NCBI GenBank assembly: GCA_910589385.1 | Contig: CAJUTU010000006.1 | Span: 57,573-121,572 of the forward strand | DNA length: 64,000 nucleotides | Direction: 5' to 3' | Source: an uncultured Lachnospiraceae bacterium | GTDB taxonomy: Bacteria; Bacillota; Clostridia; Lachnospirales; Lachnospiraceae | Part shown: piece after piece, positions 43,786-52,593 of the stretch | Layout: every line of letters begins with the position of its first letter | Position numbering within the stretch: position 1 is the stretch's first letter | Translations under genes and position numbers: made by a program | Notes under the pieces: model-generated | Told to the model about the DNA's origin: nothing | What the model saw: only the letters and a program-made list of their open reading frames with translations | Databases searched by the model: none

Positions 43786-43814
43786 TTGCATAATCTCTCG
43801 CAAACGTCTATAAT
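43786..43814 (+). promoter_or_regulatory. sigma-A promoter of ddh
   Basis: TTGCAT (43786-43791), 17 bp, TATAAT (43809-43814), about 50 bp before the ddh start. Confidence 0.8.
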
Positions 43815-43864
43815 AAAAAAGCAAATTTTATAGAGTATTTTTATAGACAAAGGGGTACATGCAG

Positions 43865-44848
43865 ATGATAAGAATTGGTATTTTAGGTTACGGCAATCTG
43901 GGCAGAGGCGTAGAATGTGCCGTGAAGCAGAATCCAGATATGGAGCTGGCAGCCGTGTTTACCCGCAGGAATCCGGCAGACGTGAAGATTTTGACAGAAA
44001 GTGCTTCTGTGTGCAGTATTTCTGAGGCGTCAGAATGGAAGGACAAGATAGATGTTCTCATCTTATGCGGTGGGAGCGCTACAGATCTGCCGGAACAGAC
44101 ACCGGCCTATGCGAAATCTTTCCATGTGGTAGACAGCTTTGATACGCACGCAAGAATCCCGGAACATTTTGCCAATGTGGATGCGGCTGCGAAGAAAGGC
44201 GGAAAAGTAGGGATCATTTCTGTAGGATGGGATCCGGGGATGTTCTCTCTGAACAGGATGTATGCCAATGCGATCCTGCCGGAGGGGAAGGATTATACGT
44301 TTTGGGGAAAAGGAGTCAGCCAGGGACACTCGGATGCAATCCGCAGAGTGGCAGGTGTAAAGGATGCGAAGCAGTATACAGTTCCTGTGCAGGATGCTCT
44401 GGATGCAGTGAGAAAAGGAGAAAATCCAGATCTGAATACCCGGCAGAAGCATACAAGAGAGTGCTTTGTTGTATTGGAGGAAGGGGCAGATGCGGCGAAA
44501 GTTGAAGAAGAGATCAAAACCATGCCGAATTATTTTGCCGATTATGACACTACCGTGCATTTTATCAGCCAGGAGGAATTGGAGAAAGACCACAGTGGAA
44601 TCCCTCACGGCGGATTTGTACTGCACAGCGGAAGGACTGGATGGGATAAGGAAAACAGCCATTTGATCGAATACAGCTTGAAGCTGGATTCCAATCCGGA
44701 ATTTACATCCTGTGTTCTCGTTGCATATGCAAGAGCAGCGTATAAGCTTGGCCAGGAGGGTGTCAATGGATGTAAGACAGTATTTGACATAGCTCCGGCA
44801 TATTTAAGCCCTAAAGATGGAGCGGAATTAAGGTCATCTCTATTGTAA
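43865..44848 (+). CDS. ddh: meso-diaminopimelate D-dehydrogenase
   Basis: NADPH-dependent one-step formation of meso-diaminopimelate from tetrahydrodipicolinate, for lysine and peptidoglycan. The 327-aa protein has the cofactor motif GILGYGNLGRGVE (about residues 5-17), CGGSATDLPEQTP and the substrate region GWDPGMFSLNRMY (about 120-132), with HGGFVLHSGRTG later. ATG 43865 is 9 nt from AAAGGGG and is preferred over ATG 43859 (3 nt). Confidence 0.94.
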   Translation: MIRIGILGYGNLGRGVECAVKQNPDMELAAVFTRRNPADVKILTESASVCSISEASEWKDKIDVLILCGGSATDLPEQTPAYAKSFHVVDSFDTHARIPEHFANVDAAAKKGGKVGIISVGWDPGMFSLNRMYANAILPEGKDYTFWGKGVSQGHSDAIRRVAGVKDAKQYTVPVQDALDAVRKGENPDLNTRQKHTRECFVVLEEGADAAKVEEEIKTMPNYFADYDTTVHFISQEELEKDHSGIPHGGFVLHSGRTGWDKENSHLIEYSLKLDSNPEFTSCVLVAYARAAYKLGQEGVNGCKTVFDIAPAYLSPKDGAELRSSLL

Positions 44849-44946
44849 GGAACCGTGGTATTTAAGCAGGTATCTGTTTACGGTTATAAAATATACAGGA
44901 TACAGGCTGTCTGGCGGATAAAATCATGAATCAGGAGGAATATAAG

Positions 44947-45273
44947 ATGACAGTTGAACGTGTAGAGAATATGGCTGGCGGTGACGGCCATGTGATCATT
45001 AAAAGGATTCTTGGAGAAAAAGAGCTGAATGGAAAATGCAGATTGTATGCAGAGGTCACAATTGAGCCGGGATGCTCTTTGGGATATCACATGCATCACA
45101 ATGAAAGTGAGACCTATTATATTCTCTCAGGAGAAGGAGAATATGATGATAATGGGACAAAACGCCAGGTAAAAGCAGGGGATATGACGTTTACGCCTGA
45201 TGGATGCGGACATGGACTGAAAAATACAGGGCTGGATGATCTGGTGTTTATGGCTTTGATCATTCTGGACTGA
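44947..45273 (+). CDS. Cupin domain protein
   Basis: A single-domain cupin of 108 aa. Motif 1 is GCSLGYHMHHNESETYYILSGEG (His ligands H-x-H and a Glu), and motif 2 is the later GDMTFTPDGCGHGLKN. Probably a metal-dependent small-molecule binding protein or isomerase; the function is not predictable. ATG 44947 is 6 nt behind AGGAGGAA; an in-frame ATG at 44926 overlaps the ribosome site. Monocistronic, with strong terminators after it. Confidence 0.85.
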   Translation: MTVERVENMAGGDGHVIIKRILGEKELNGKCRLYAEVTIEPGCSLGYHMHHNESETYYILSGEGEYDDNGTKRQVKAGDMTFTPDGCGHGLKNTGLDDLVFMALIILD

Positions 45274-45307
45274 CAGGACGTGTCCAGACGAGATATACAT
45301 GTATACA

Positions 45308-45349
45308 AAAAGGGATACGGCTTTTGATATTAAGGCATGTATCCCTTTT
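45308..45349 (+). terminator. Terminator of the cupin gene
   Basis: Stem AAAAGGGATAC / GTATCCCTTTT (11 bp), 20-nt loop, T-rich 3' arm. Confidence 0.75.
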
Positions 45350-45361
45350 ATATACTGCCAT

Positions 45362-45396
45362 ATACAGAAAACCTGCCAGCGGCAGGTTTTCTGTAT
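45362..45396. terminator. Bidirectional terminator hairpin
   Basis: Perfect 16-bp stem (45362-45377 with 45381-45396) around AGC, between the convergent cupin gene and the minus-strand membrane gene. The apex CCTGCCAGCGGCAGG resembles the hairpins at 2162 and 5666. Confidence 0.8.
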
Positions 45397-45429
45397 GCAA
45401 TAACTTCTAAATAAAACATTCAGGATATG

Positions 45430-46266
45430 TTATAAGGATGTACTGTATTTTCGGATCAAGCAGGAAATGACTCCTGCGGCGCAAAGGCCAAATAAAACGT
45501 TGTGCATGGAGCCGAATACCTCCAGGGCTCCTTTGGCCCCTCTTAGAAAATCAGTCGTTTCCGGAATCCAGTTGCTGATAAAAAAGGCGCCATGGGAGCA
45601 GATGTAAATAAAAAAGAAAGAAAACATCCCGCGTCCGGTGTCTTCTCTGTAATAACCGGCTCTTGTCATTGCCCAGAGTGCGGAGAGCAATTCATACAGT
45701 ATGAAAAATGCGGCAACAACAAGATAGGATGCCATTACTTCCGTATAATTCTGGGATGCGATTTCATTTTGGATATCGCCGTACGGTGCGCTTCCGCGAA
45801 AAAAATTGTATGCCATAAATCCGATGATCACAAGGAGCAGGATGAGAGACAGGTTACGGAACAGAGAATGGGAAATCCGGGATACGGTTTTTCCGCCTTT
45901 CTGAATCGGTGCGGCAAGCGGTGTCTGGCCTCTTCTCATCTGGCTGGCGCGGGGGCTGGGGGCAGGATCACGGTACTGTCTGCGTCTGTTGTGGTTTGAA
46001 TGGTTTTTGGGAGGGGCATAATCCTCATCATAGTCCTGATCATAATAACCGTCGTAACCATTATCCGGATTTTCGATGGACAGGTCGAAGCGGCGGCCAT
46101 TCTGCCTGACCTGGCGCATTGGCTGAGTCGTGGTATCCGGCCTGTCCTGGTCTTGTATCCGATCCTCATCTTCTGGATCTAAATTATATTGAAATGAAAG
46201 TTCTTCTTCATATGTAACTTCAAAATCATCACTGAAATTGTCAAAATCTTTTGGGGAAGAATTCAT
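45430..46266 (-). CDS. Hypothetical membrane protein with long acidic N-terminal region
   Basis: A 278-aa protein. Residues 1-120 are hydrophilic and disordered: acidic at first (EEELSFQYNLDPEDEDRIQD), then Asp/Tyr-rich, then Arg/Pro-rich. Four membrane helices follow (about 133-152, 172-195, 213-232 and 250-268). No known family is evident. The minus-strand ATG at 46266 is behind AAAGGAGTAG. It stands alone between the cupin gene and galE, both on the opposite strand. Confidence 0.75.
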   Translation of the reverse strand: MNSSPKDFDNFSDDFEVTYEEELSFQYNLDPEDEDRIQDQDRPDTTTQPMRQVRQNGRRFDLSIENPDNGYDGYYDQDYDEDYAPPKNHSNHNRRRQYRDPAPSPRASQMRRGQTPLAAPIQKGGKTVSRISHSLFRNLSLILLLVIIGFMAYNFFRGSAPYGDIQNEIASQNYTEVMASYLVVAAFFILYELLSALWAMTRAGYYREDTGRGMFSFFFIYICSHGAFFISNWIPETTDFLRGAKGALEVFGSMHNVLFGLCAAGVISCLIRKYSTSL

Positions 46267-46390
46267 AAAACTACTCCTTTCGTATTTCCAATGTCCTCTA
46301 TACTATAACTTTTTGCTGTCGAAGACAAGGGGTCTTTCACAAAATTCATAAAGTTCTAAGAATCGTCAAGAGATTTTCACACATGCAGGA

Positions 46391-46419
46391 TTGACCTGGC
46401 AGGCGGATGGACGTATAAT
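46391..46419 (+). promoter_or_regulatory. sigma-A promoter of galE
   Basis: TTGACC (46391-46396), 17 bp, TATAAT (46414-46419), about 70 bp upstream of galE. Confidence 0.82.
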
Positions 46420-46488
46420 AAAGACGCAGACAAAATCAGCGCCTTTGGAGTCTGTTTTGATCTGAAATAATAAAAAAGGAGTAGAAAT

Positions 46489-47511
46489 ATGGCAATTTTA
46501 GTAGCAGGAGGAGCAGGATATATCGGAAGCCATACTTGTGTGGAGCTTCTGAACAGAGGGTACGAAGTTGTAGTTGTCGATAATCTTTACAATTCCAGTG
46601 AGATAGCTTTGGAACGTGTAAAGGAGATTACAGTAAAGGATTTGAAATTTTATAAAGGAGATATACTGAACCGTGAAGATCTGGAGAAGATTTTTGACAG
46701 TGAAGAGATTGAGGCTGTGATCAATTTCGCAGGACTGAAAGCAGTTGGAGAATCTGTAGCAAAGCCCTGGGAATATTATCACAACAATATCAGCGGTACG
46801 TTGATCCTGTGTGATGTCATGAGGCAGCATGGATGCAAGAATATGATCTTTAGTTCTTCTGCGACTGTTTATGGAGATCCGGCCGAGATCCCGATCACAG
46901 AAAAATGCCCCAAAGGACAGATTACGAATCCATATGGACAGACTAAGGGGATGCTGGAACAGATCCTGACAGACCTTCATGTAGGAGATCCGGAGTGGAA
47001 TGTGATGCTGCTGCGTTATTTTAACCCGATCGGAGCCCATGAGTCAGGAAGGATTGGAGAAGATCCGAAGGGGATTCCTAACAATCTGGTTCCCTATATC
47101 GCACAGGTTGCAGTCGGCAAGCTGAAATGTCTTGGGGTATTCGGCGACGACTATGATACTCCTGACGGGACTGGAGTGCGTGACTACATCCATGTCGTAG
47201 ATCTGGCCGTAGGACATGTGAAAGCGATTGAGAAAATGAAGACAGAAGAAGGCAAAGGCGTCCATATTTATAATCTGGGGACAGGCGTAGGATATAGTGT
47301 GCTGGATGTCTTGAAAGCATATGAAAAGGCTTGTGGAAAAGAACTTCCATATGAAATTAAACCGCGGCGTGCAGGGGACATTGCAATGTGCTACTGTGAT
47401 GCGACAAAAGCAAAAGTAGAACTTGGCTGGGTGGCAGAACGGGGAATCGAAGATATGTGTGCAGATTCCTGGAAATGGCAGTCTAATAATCCAGATGGAT
47501 ACCGTAGTTAG
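46489..47511 (+). CDS. galE: UDP-glucose 4-epimerase
   Basis: Interconverts UDP-glucose and UDP-galactose, for galactose use and envelope polysaccharides. The 340-aa protein has the NAD motif VAGGAGYIGSHT (about residues 4-15), SSSATVYGDP (catalytic Ser, about 123), the YxxxK pair in NPYGQTKGMLEQ (about 148-152), RYFNPIGAHESG and a C-terminal RAGDIAMCYCDATKA. Transcribed alone from its own promoter; no other gal gene is adjacent. Confidence 0.95.
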   Translation: MAILVAGGAGYIGSHTCVELLNRGYEVVVVDNLYNSSEIALERVKEITVKDLKFYKGDILNREDLEKIFDSEEIEAVINFAGLKAVGESVAKPWEYYHNNISGTLILCDVMRQHGCKNMIFSSSATVYGDPAEIPITEKCPKGQITNPYGQTKGMLEQILTDLHVGDPEWNVMLLRYFNPIGAHESGRIGEDPKGIPNNLVPYIAQVAVGKLKCLGVFGDDYDTPDGTGVRDYIHVVDLAVGHVKAIEKMKTEEGKGVHIYNLGTGVGYSVLDVLKAYEKACGKELPYEIKPRRAGDIAMCYCDATKAKVELGWVAERGIEDMCADSWKWQSNNPDGYRS

Positions 47512-47554
47512 TATTAAGGATATAGATTTCCTGCGGAAAAAAGTATTTTATATA

Positions 47555-47583
47555 TTGACAAGCATGATAAAACTTGTTATCAT
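47555..47583 (+). promoter_or_regulatory. Promoter of ilvN with embedded dyad
   Basis: TTGACA (47555-47560), 17 bp, TATCAT (47578-47583). An inverted repeat ATGATAA / TTATCAT (47564-47583) covers part of the spacer and the -10, which would suit a repressor site. Confidence 0.7.
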
Positions 47584-47638
47584 AAAAAACAGAACGCGCT
47601 CTGTTTTCGAAGCAGTTCTTAAGAAGGTGGGATAGGAT

Positions 47639-48136
47639 ATGAGAAAACAGGTATATTCTCTGCTGGTTGATAATAATCCAGGTGTCTTAAGCAGAATTGC
47701 AGGGTTGTTCAGCCGGCGAGGTTACAGTATTGACAGTATTACGGCCGGAATGACGGCTGATCCAAGATTTACCAGAATCACGGTTGTGACATCAGGAGAT
47801 GAACTTATTCTCTCCCAGATTGAAAAGCAGGTACGCAAGCTGGAGGATGTGCGGGAGATCAAGCTCCTTAAGGATGAGGAAGCCGTATACCGTGAACTGA
47901 TCATGGTAAAGGTACGTGTGGACGCACAGCAGAGGACGGAAGTGATTTCTATTGCAGATATTTTCCGGGCGAAGATCGTGGATGTAGAAAAAGAATCTTT
48001 GATGGTCGAACTGACAGGAAACCAGTCGAAGCTGGAAGCATTTTTGAACCTTTTGGACGGATATGAGATTTTGGAGCTTGCAAGGACCGGAATTACAGGT
48101 TTGTCCAGAGGGATCAAGGATGTCACATACCTATAG
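47639..48136 (+). CDS. ilvN: Acetolactate synthase small (regulatory) subunit
   Basis: Valine-sensing subunit of acetohydroxyacid synthase. The 165-aa protein has an N-terminal ACT domain (SLLVDNNPGVLSRIAGLFSRRGYSIDSIT) and a C-terminal ALS_ss_C domain (ELIMVKVRV onward, ending GLSRGIKDV). The catalytic subunit ilvB is not adjacent and must be elsewhere. It lies 170 bp upstream of ilvC. Confidence 0.95.
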   Translation: MRKQVYSLLVDNNPGVLSRIAGLFSRRGYSIDSITAGMTADPRFTRITVVTSGDELILSQIEKQVRKLEDVREIKLLKDEEAVYRELIMVKVRVDAQQRTEVISIADIFRAKIVDVEKESLMVELTGNQSKLEAFLNLLDGYEILELARTGITGLSRGIKDVTYL

Positions 48137-48204
48137 CGGGGGACTGCCGCAAAAGCATAAGACAAGCTTAAAACATTGGATGATAGTAGCGGGAACTGTA
48201 TATA

Positions 48205-48275
48205 TAATATGATAGCTAAAGGCACGATCGGGCCTTTAACTGATATAGAAATCACGACGGCCGGCGGGAAAGCCG
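48205..48275 (+). promoter_or_regulatory. Two small hairpins in the ilvN-ilvC gap
   Basis: A TAAAGGC / GCCTTTA stem at about 48218-48240 and a CCGGC / GCCGG stem at about 48260-48276, upstream of ilvC. A TATAAT-like box lies just before them. No T-box element (AGGGTGGNACCGCG) is present. A regulatory role is only a possibility. Confidence 0.35.
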
Positions 48276-48306
48276 GACGGGAAAAGAAAGCAGGAGGAAT
48301 TTGAAA

Positions 48307-49326
48307 ATGTCAGCAAAAATTTATTATCAGGAAGACTGTAACCTTTCCATGCTGGAAGGAAAGACGATTGCCATCATCGGCTATGGCAGCCAGGGCCATG
48401 CACATGCTTTGAACTTGAAAGAATCCGGATGCAATGTTATCATCGGCCTTTATGAGGGCAGCAGATCATGGTCAAAGGCAGTAGAACAGGGGTTTGAAGT
48501 GTTTACAGCAGCAGAGGCAGCTAAGAAAGCAGATATTATCATGATCTTGATTAATGATGAGAAGCAGGCTGCAATGTATAAGAATGATATTGAGCCCAAT
48601 CTGGAAGAGGGCAATATGCTGATGTTTGCCCATGGATTCAACATTCATTTCGGACAGATCGTACCGCCGAAGAATGTGGATGTTACCATGATCGCACCGA
48701 AGGGACCAGGACATACAGTAAGAAGCGAGTATCAGGTTGGAAAAGGTGTTCCTTGTCTGGTTGCAGTTGAACAGGATGCGACTGGAAAGGCACTGGATAA
48801 AGCACTTGCATATGCTGCAGGGATTGGCGGAGCAAGGGCAGGCGTTCTTGAGACGACTTTTAGGACAGAGACAGAGACAGATTTGTTCGGTGAACAGGCA
48901 GTGCTTTGCGGCGGTGTGTGTGCATTGATGCAGGCAGGTTTTGAGACACTGGTAGAAGCCGGGTATGATCCAAGGAATGCTTACTTTGAATGTATCCATG
49001 AGATGAAGCTGATCGTAGATTTGATTTATCAGTCTGGTTTTGCCGGAATGCGTTATTCCATTTCTAATACAGCTGAATATGGCGACTATATCACAGGTCC
49101 TAAGATCATTACAGACGAGACAAAGAAGACCATGAAGAAGATCCTGGCAGATATCCAGAGCGGTGCATTTGCAAAAGACTTCCTGCTGGATATGTCCGAG
49201 GCAGGCGGACAGGCTCACTTTAAGGCAATGCGGAAGCTGGCTTCTGAGCATCCGTCAGAGAAGATCGGAGAGGAGATCCGCAAGCTTTATAGCTGGAGTG
49301 ATGAGGACAAACTGATCAATAATTAA
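48307..49326 (+). CDS. ilvC: Ketol-acid reductoisomerase (class I)
   Basis: Second step of valine/isoleucine synthesis. The 339-aa protein has the NADPH motif IAIIGYGSQGHAHALNLKESG (about residues 19-39), the GPGHTVRSEY segment (about 130) and the C-terminal metal-binding domain with AETETDLFGEQ-like TETETDLFGEQ (D and E ligands, about 190) and EMKLIVDLIYQSG. ATG 48307 is chosen, 9 nt from AGGAGG; a TTG at 48301 is too close. Confidence 0.97.
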   Translation: MSAKIYYQEDCNLSMLEGKTIAIIGYGSQGHAHALNLKESGCNVIIGLYEGSRSWSKAVEQGFEVFTAAEAAKKADIIMILINDEKQAAMYKNDIEPNLEEGNMLMFAHGFNIHFGQIVPPKNVDVTMIAPKGPGHTVRSEYQVGKGVPCLVAVEQDATGKALDKALAYAAGIGGARAGVLETTFRTETETDLFGEQAVLCGGVCALMQAGFETLVEAGYDPRNAYFECIHEMKLIVDLIYQSGFAGMRYSISNTAEYGDYITGPKIITDETKKTMKKILADIQSGAFAKDFLLDMSEAGGQAHFKAMRKLASEHPSEKIGEEIRKLYSWSDEDKLINN

Positions 49327-49457
49327 GGAATGAAAAGCGGTGTACAAGTTCTTTGCTGTTCATGCGATGGCTTGTATGCTGCTTTTTAATACCCAAAGGA
49401 TTCCGTAAAGCAAATGCTCTACAGAGTTTCTGAAAGCATCTATAAAAGCAAAAAAGA

Positions 49458-49490
49458 CATACGTCATGACGGAAACGTATGCCTTCTTAT
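49458..49490 (+). terminator. Terminator of ilvC
   Basis: Stem CATACGT / ACGTATG (7 bp, 49458-49464 and 49475-49481) followed by CCTTCTTAT. Confidence 0.6.
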
Positions 49491-49500
49491 CGTACCATGT

Positions 49501-49535
49501 ATACAGAAAGACTATCGGCAGCAAGCCTTCTGTAT
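49501..49535 (-). terminator. Terminator of rpsT
   Basis: Stem ATACAGAA / TTCTGTAT (8 bp, 49501-49508 and 49528-49535), 24 bp beyond the rpsT stop on the minus strand. Confidence 0.55.
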
Positions 49536-49558
49536 TTATTAATCGTTAATATCTATTC

Positions 49559-49822
49559 TTAAGCAATGCTGTTGACCGCTTTGGTCAGACGGGAGATTTT
49601 TCTGGAAACTGTGTTCTTGTGATAAACACCCTTTGTTCCAGCTTTTGAAATCTCAACGATAGCAGCTTTTAAAGCTGTCTTAGCTGTCTCAGCGTCTTTT
49701 TGTGCAACTGCAGTTTCTACTTTCTTGACAGCAGTTTTTACTCTAGACTTGATTGCTTTGTTTCTGGCAGCCTTTGTCTCGTTTACTAAAATTCTTTTTT
49801 TAGCAGATTTAATATTAGCCAA
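49559..49822 (-). CDS. rpsT: 30S ribosomal protein S20
   Basis: An 87-aa S20: (M)ANIKSAKKRILVNETKAARNKAIKSRVKTAVKKVE and onward, rich in Lys/Ala helices. The start is TTG at 49822 with GGAGGTG 7 nt upstream; an in-frame ATG five codons earlier lies before the ribosome site and is not used. A UUG start is also found in E. coli rpsT, where it supports autoregulation. The promoter at 49984-50012 gives a leader of about 155 nt. Confidence 0.95.
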   Translation of the reverse strand: MANIKSAKKRILVNETKAARNKAIKSRVKTAVKKVETAVAQKDAETAKTALKAAIVEISKAGTKGVYHKNTVSRKISRLTKAVNSIA

Positions 49823-50189
49823 CCTGTACACCTCCAAATCACGAAATTTTCAAAATACGGCCAGAATAATCGGAAGTTATTCTGCGCTGTCTGCACAAAA
49901 TATCTTACATTATTCCTTATGTTTCAAAGACTTGATATCCCGTTGGCCTCGGACACGGACGTTCCAACGGAACATACGCATTTATTTTATGATAACTGTC
50001 AAAAGATGTCAATACATATTTCTCAAATTATTGTAAAAACTAGAGTATTAAGAATCATTCTGTATCCCGTCCAGCCGTATAAAAAGTAAAATTAAAGGAT
50101 GGAAGAATGGGAATTAGGATAATCTGCTTTTTATCGAGCGGATATTCTGGATGAATGCAGAAAAATATGAATAAGAGTGAGGGAAGAAC
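49823..50189. other. Intergenic region rpsT / gpr with rpsT leader
   Basis: 367 bp without a gene. On the minus strand it holds the rpsT promoter and a leader with an 8-bp hairpin (CAGAATAA / TTATTCTG, plus-strand 49862-49884) and a CCGTTGG / CCAACGG dyad (49940-49980) around the predicted start of transcription. On the plus strand, 50041-50189 leads into gpr. A sigma-F/G promoter is expected there, but I could not place it confidently. Confidence 0.55.
49984..50012 (-). promoter_or_regulatory. sigma-A promoter of rpsT
   Basis: On the minus strand: TTGACA (plus-strand 50007-50012), 17 bp, TAAAAT (49984-49989). Confidence 0.82.
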
Positions 50190-51167
50190 ATGCTGGAGAA
50201 ATATAGTGTGCGTACAGATCTTGCGCTGGAGGAAAAAGAACGGTTTGAGTCGGACAACGTGGAGATACCTGGAGTAGTATTGGATGAAGAGTATGACAAA
50301 GAGACTGAAATCCGGATTACCCGGGTTAAAGTAGAGACGGAAAACGGGGCGAAGACCATGGGGAAACCAGTGGGAGTGTATCTGACTATCGAAGCGCCCA
50401 ATATGGCAGTACCGGATGAGGATTATCACAGGGAAGTGTCAATCAAGCTGTCAGGGTTTATCCGGGAACTGATCCAGGGAAGAGAACTGGATACGGAAGA
50501 TCTGTCTGTCCTTGTGGTGGGACTTGGAAACCGTAAGGTAACGCCAGATGCGCTGGGACCGTATGTAGCGGATAATCTATGTGTTACCCGGCATATTGTG
50601 AAAGAATATGGAAAGTATGCCATGGGGATGGAGCATGCCCGCTTAGTCAGCGCGATCGTGCCCGGAGTTATGGGACAGACAGGCATGGAGACTTTGGAAA
50701 TTGTAAAAGGGGTTGTAAGTGAAACGAAGCCGGATCTGGTGATCGCGATTGACGCATTGGCGGCGAGAAATACCAGGAGGCTCAACCGTACGATACAGAT
50801 AGCGGATACAGGAATCCATCCTGGCTCTGGGGTAGGGAATCATAGGAACGGCCTGACAAAAGAGTCGGTGGGCGTTCCTGTAATAGGGATTGGTGTTCCT
50901 ACTGTTGTAGATGCGGCTACGATTGCAAATGATACAATGGAAAATCTGATCAATGCGCTGGAATCCTCGGAAATGCTCAAAGGTGTAGGAGATGTTTTGA
51001 GGACTTATAACAGCGCGGAAAAATATGAATTGGTGAAAGAACTGATTTCTCCGCACTTGAATGGAATGTATGTTACTCCGAAGGATGAGGATGATCTGGT
51101 AAAGCAGATCAGTTATACAATATCAGAGGCATTAAATATGCTTTTTACGAATAAAGAGGAAGAGTAA
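50190..51167 (+). CDS. gpr: GPR endopeptidase (spore germination protease)
   Basis: Starts degradation of SASPs when the spore germinates. It is made as a zymogen in the forespore. The 325-aa protein has an N-terminal VRTDLALE (about residues 7-14, near the usual autoprocessing region), the conserved LVVGLGNRKVTPDALGP (about 107-123), DLVIAIDALAARNTRRL and the TDTGIHPGSGVGNHR-like segment IADTGIHPGSGVGNHRNGL. ATG 50190 is behind GAGGGAAG. It is followed by spoIIP, the standard gpr-spoIIP pair. Confidence 0.95.
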   Translation: MLEKYSVRTDLALEEKERFESDNVEIPGVVLDEEYDKETEIRITRVKVETENGAKTMGKPVGVYLTIEAPNMAVPDEDYHREVSIKLSGFIRELIQGRELDTEDLSVLVVGLGNRKVTPDALGPYVADNLCVTRHIVKEYGKYAMGMEHARLVSAIVPGVMGQTGMETLEIVKGVVSETKPDLVIAIDALAARNTRRLNRTIQIADTGIHPGSGVGNHRNGLTKESVGVPVIGIGVPTVVDAATIANDTMENLINALESSEMLKGVGDVLRTYNSAEKYELVKELISPHLNGMYVTPKDEDDLVKQISYTISEALNMLFTNKEEE

Positions 51168-51282
51168 GGAATATTGTAAAAGAGGACGATACCGTAGAAG
51201 GAACTGTCCGGTCCTGCCATGACGGGGCAAAGAGGAGGTGCTGGACCGCTGGAATCTACGCAGCACAGTACCAGGAGGGGAT

Positions 51283-52458
51283 ATGGAAAAAGAACGATGG
51301 AGCCGGGGGATTGCAGCAGTCCTGCTATGCCTGGCTTTTACATATGCGGTCATGAATAGCACAGGGGGTACAGGCATCGGTTGGGAATACCGTTGGCAGA
51401 GAGCGCTTTTTAAGAGTACAGAGAGGATGTATCTGCCAGGAGCGGCTTATGCCTCGCAGGAAGAAGCAAAACCGGCGGCACAGTGGCTTTTGGAGCAGTC
51501 TTTTATCTGGCTGCCCCTGGTGGAGTATCTGGATACAAAAATTCAATACCAGACTGCAATGGAAGATGAGGAGACAATAGCAAAAATATTGGAGAATCAG
51601 GCGAATGATGGGCATTTTTTGGATCAGAATGGTAATCCTGTTGGCGGGGCAGAGCCTGTGGAGGATGTTGTTCCGGCGCAAGGACAGCCGGTTCTAGATA
51701 TGTCGATTGAACGGCTGCGTGATTTTGAGTATCTCCTAAGCAACTTCTATACGGTAGACAGCTCGACGATGATCGATGCATCGCAGTTAAATGTAGATGA
51801 CCTTCTTGGACGGAGTATGAAGATTGACACAAGTACTGAGGGGCCGAAAGTGCTTGTCTTTCATACCCACTCTCAGGAGGAATTTGCAGATTCTACACCA
51901 GGGGATCCATCTACAAGTATTATCGGAATAGGGGAGTATCTGGTACAGCTGCTGAATGCGAAAGGAATCAGTACACTTCATGACACCGGAGTTTATGATA
52001 TCATCAACGGACAATTGGATCGTAGTAATGCCTATGAAAATGCAGAAAGCTCAATTCGCCCGATCCTGGAGGCGAACCCGACGATTGAAGTCGTGATTGA
52101 CCTGCACCGGGATGGTGTTGCAGAGGGGACGCATCTGGTAACGGAGGTGGATGGAAAGCCGACAGCGAAGATCATGTATTTTAATGGATTGAGCCGTACA
52201 AGGACCAATGGAGACATTGAATACTTATACAATCCATATATTCAGGATAACCTGGCTTTTTCCTTACAGATGCAGCTTGCATCAGAGAGTATGTATCCGG
52301 GATTCGCACGGCATATTTATCTGAGAGGATACAGATATAATTTGCATCTGATGCCGAAATCGCTGTTGATCGAGGCAGGGGCACAGACAAATACAGTGGA
52401 GGAAATGCGCAATGCCATGGAGGTGCTGGCGGAAACGCTGCATCAGGTGCTGCTGTGA
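51283..52458 (+). CDS. spoIIP: Stage II sporulation protein P
   Basis: Cell wall hydrolase of the SpoIIDMP engulfment machine. The 391-aa protein has an N-terminal membrane helix (about residues 8-26) and a C-terminal SpoIIP domain with VFHTHSQEEF (about 192-201, metal-site His and Glu), VIDLHRDGV (about 272) and a final LIEAGAQTNT. ATG 51283 is behind CAGGAGGGG. A GTG at 51238 is in frame but its ribosome site abuts the codon. A terminator follows. Confidence 0.94.
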   Translation: MEKERWSRGIAAVLLCLAFTYAVMNSTGGTGIGWEYRWQRALFKSTERMYLPGAAYASQEEAKPAAQWLLEQSFIWLPLVEYLDTKIQYQTAMEDEETIAKILENQANDGHFLDQNGNPVGGAEPVEDVVPAQGQPVLDMSIERLRDFEYLLSNFYTVDSSTMIDASQLNVDDLLGRSMKIDTSTEGPKVLVFHTHSQEEFADSTPGDPSTSIIGIGEYLVQLLNAKGISTLHDTGVYDIINGQLDRSNAYENAESSIRPILEANPTIEVVIDLHRDGVAEGTHLVTEVDGKPTAKIMYFNGLSRTRTNGDIEYLYNPYIQDNLAFSLQMQLASESMYPGFARHIYLRGYRYNLHLMPKSLLIEAGAQTNTVEEMRNAMEVLAETLHQVLL

Positions 52459-52483
52459 AATAGATATGTAGATGGATCCTAAG

Positions 52484-52515
52484 AAATCGCTGTCGGATGG
52501 ACGGCGATTTTTTTT
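52484..52515 (+). terminator. Terminator of gpr-spoIIP
   Basis: An 11-bp stem AAATCGCTGTC / GACGGCGATTT with one G-U pair, a 5-nt loop, then a run of T. Confidence 0.85.
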
Positions 52516-52593
52516 GAGTTTAGAAAGAAGTGCTATGTGCGGCAATTCTGACGCTCATCCTATAACATGATTCTGAATTTTTGAAAAAAGGGG

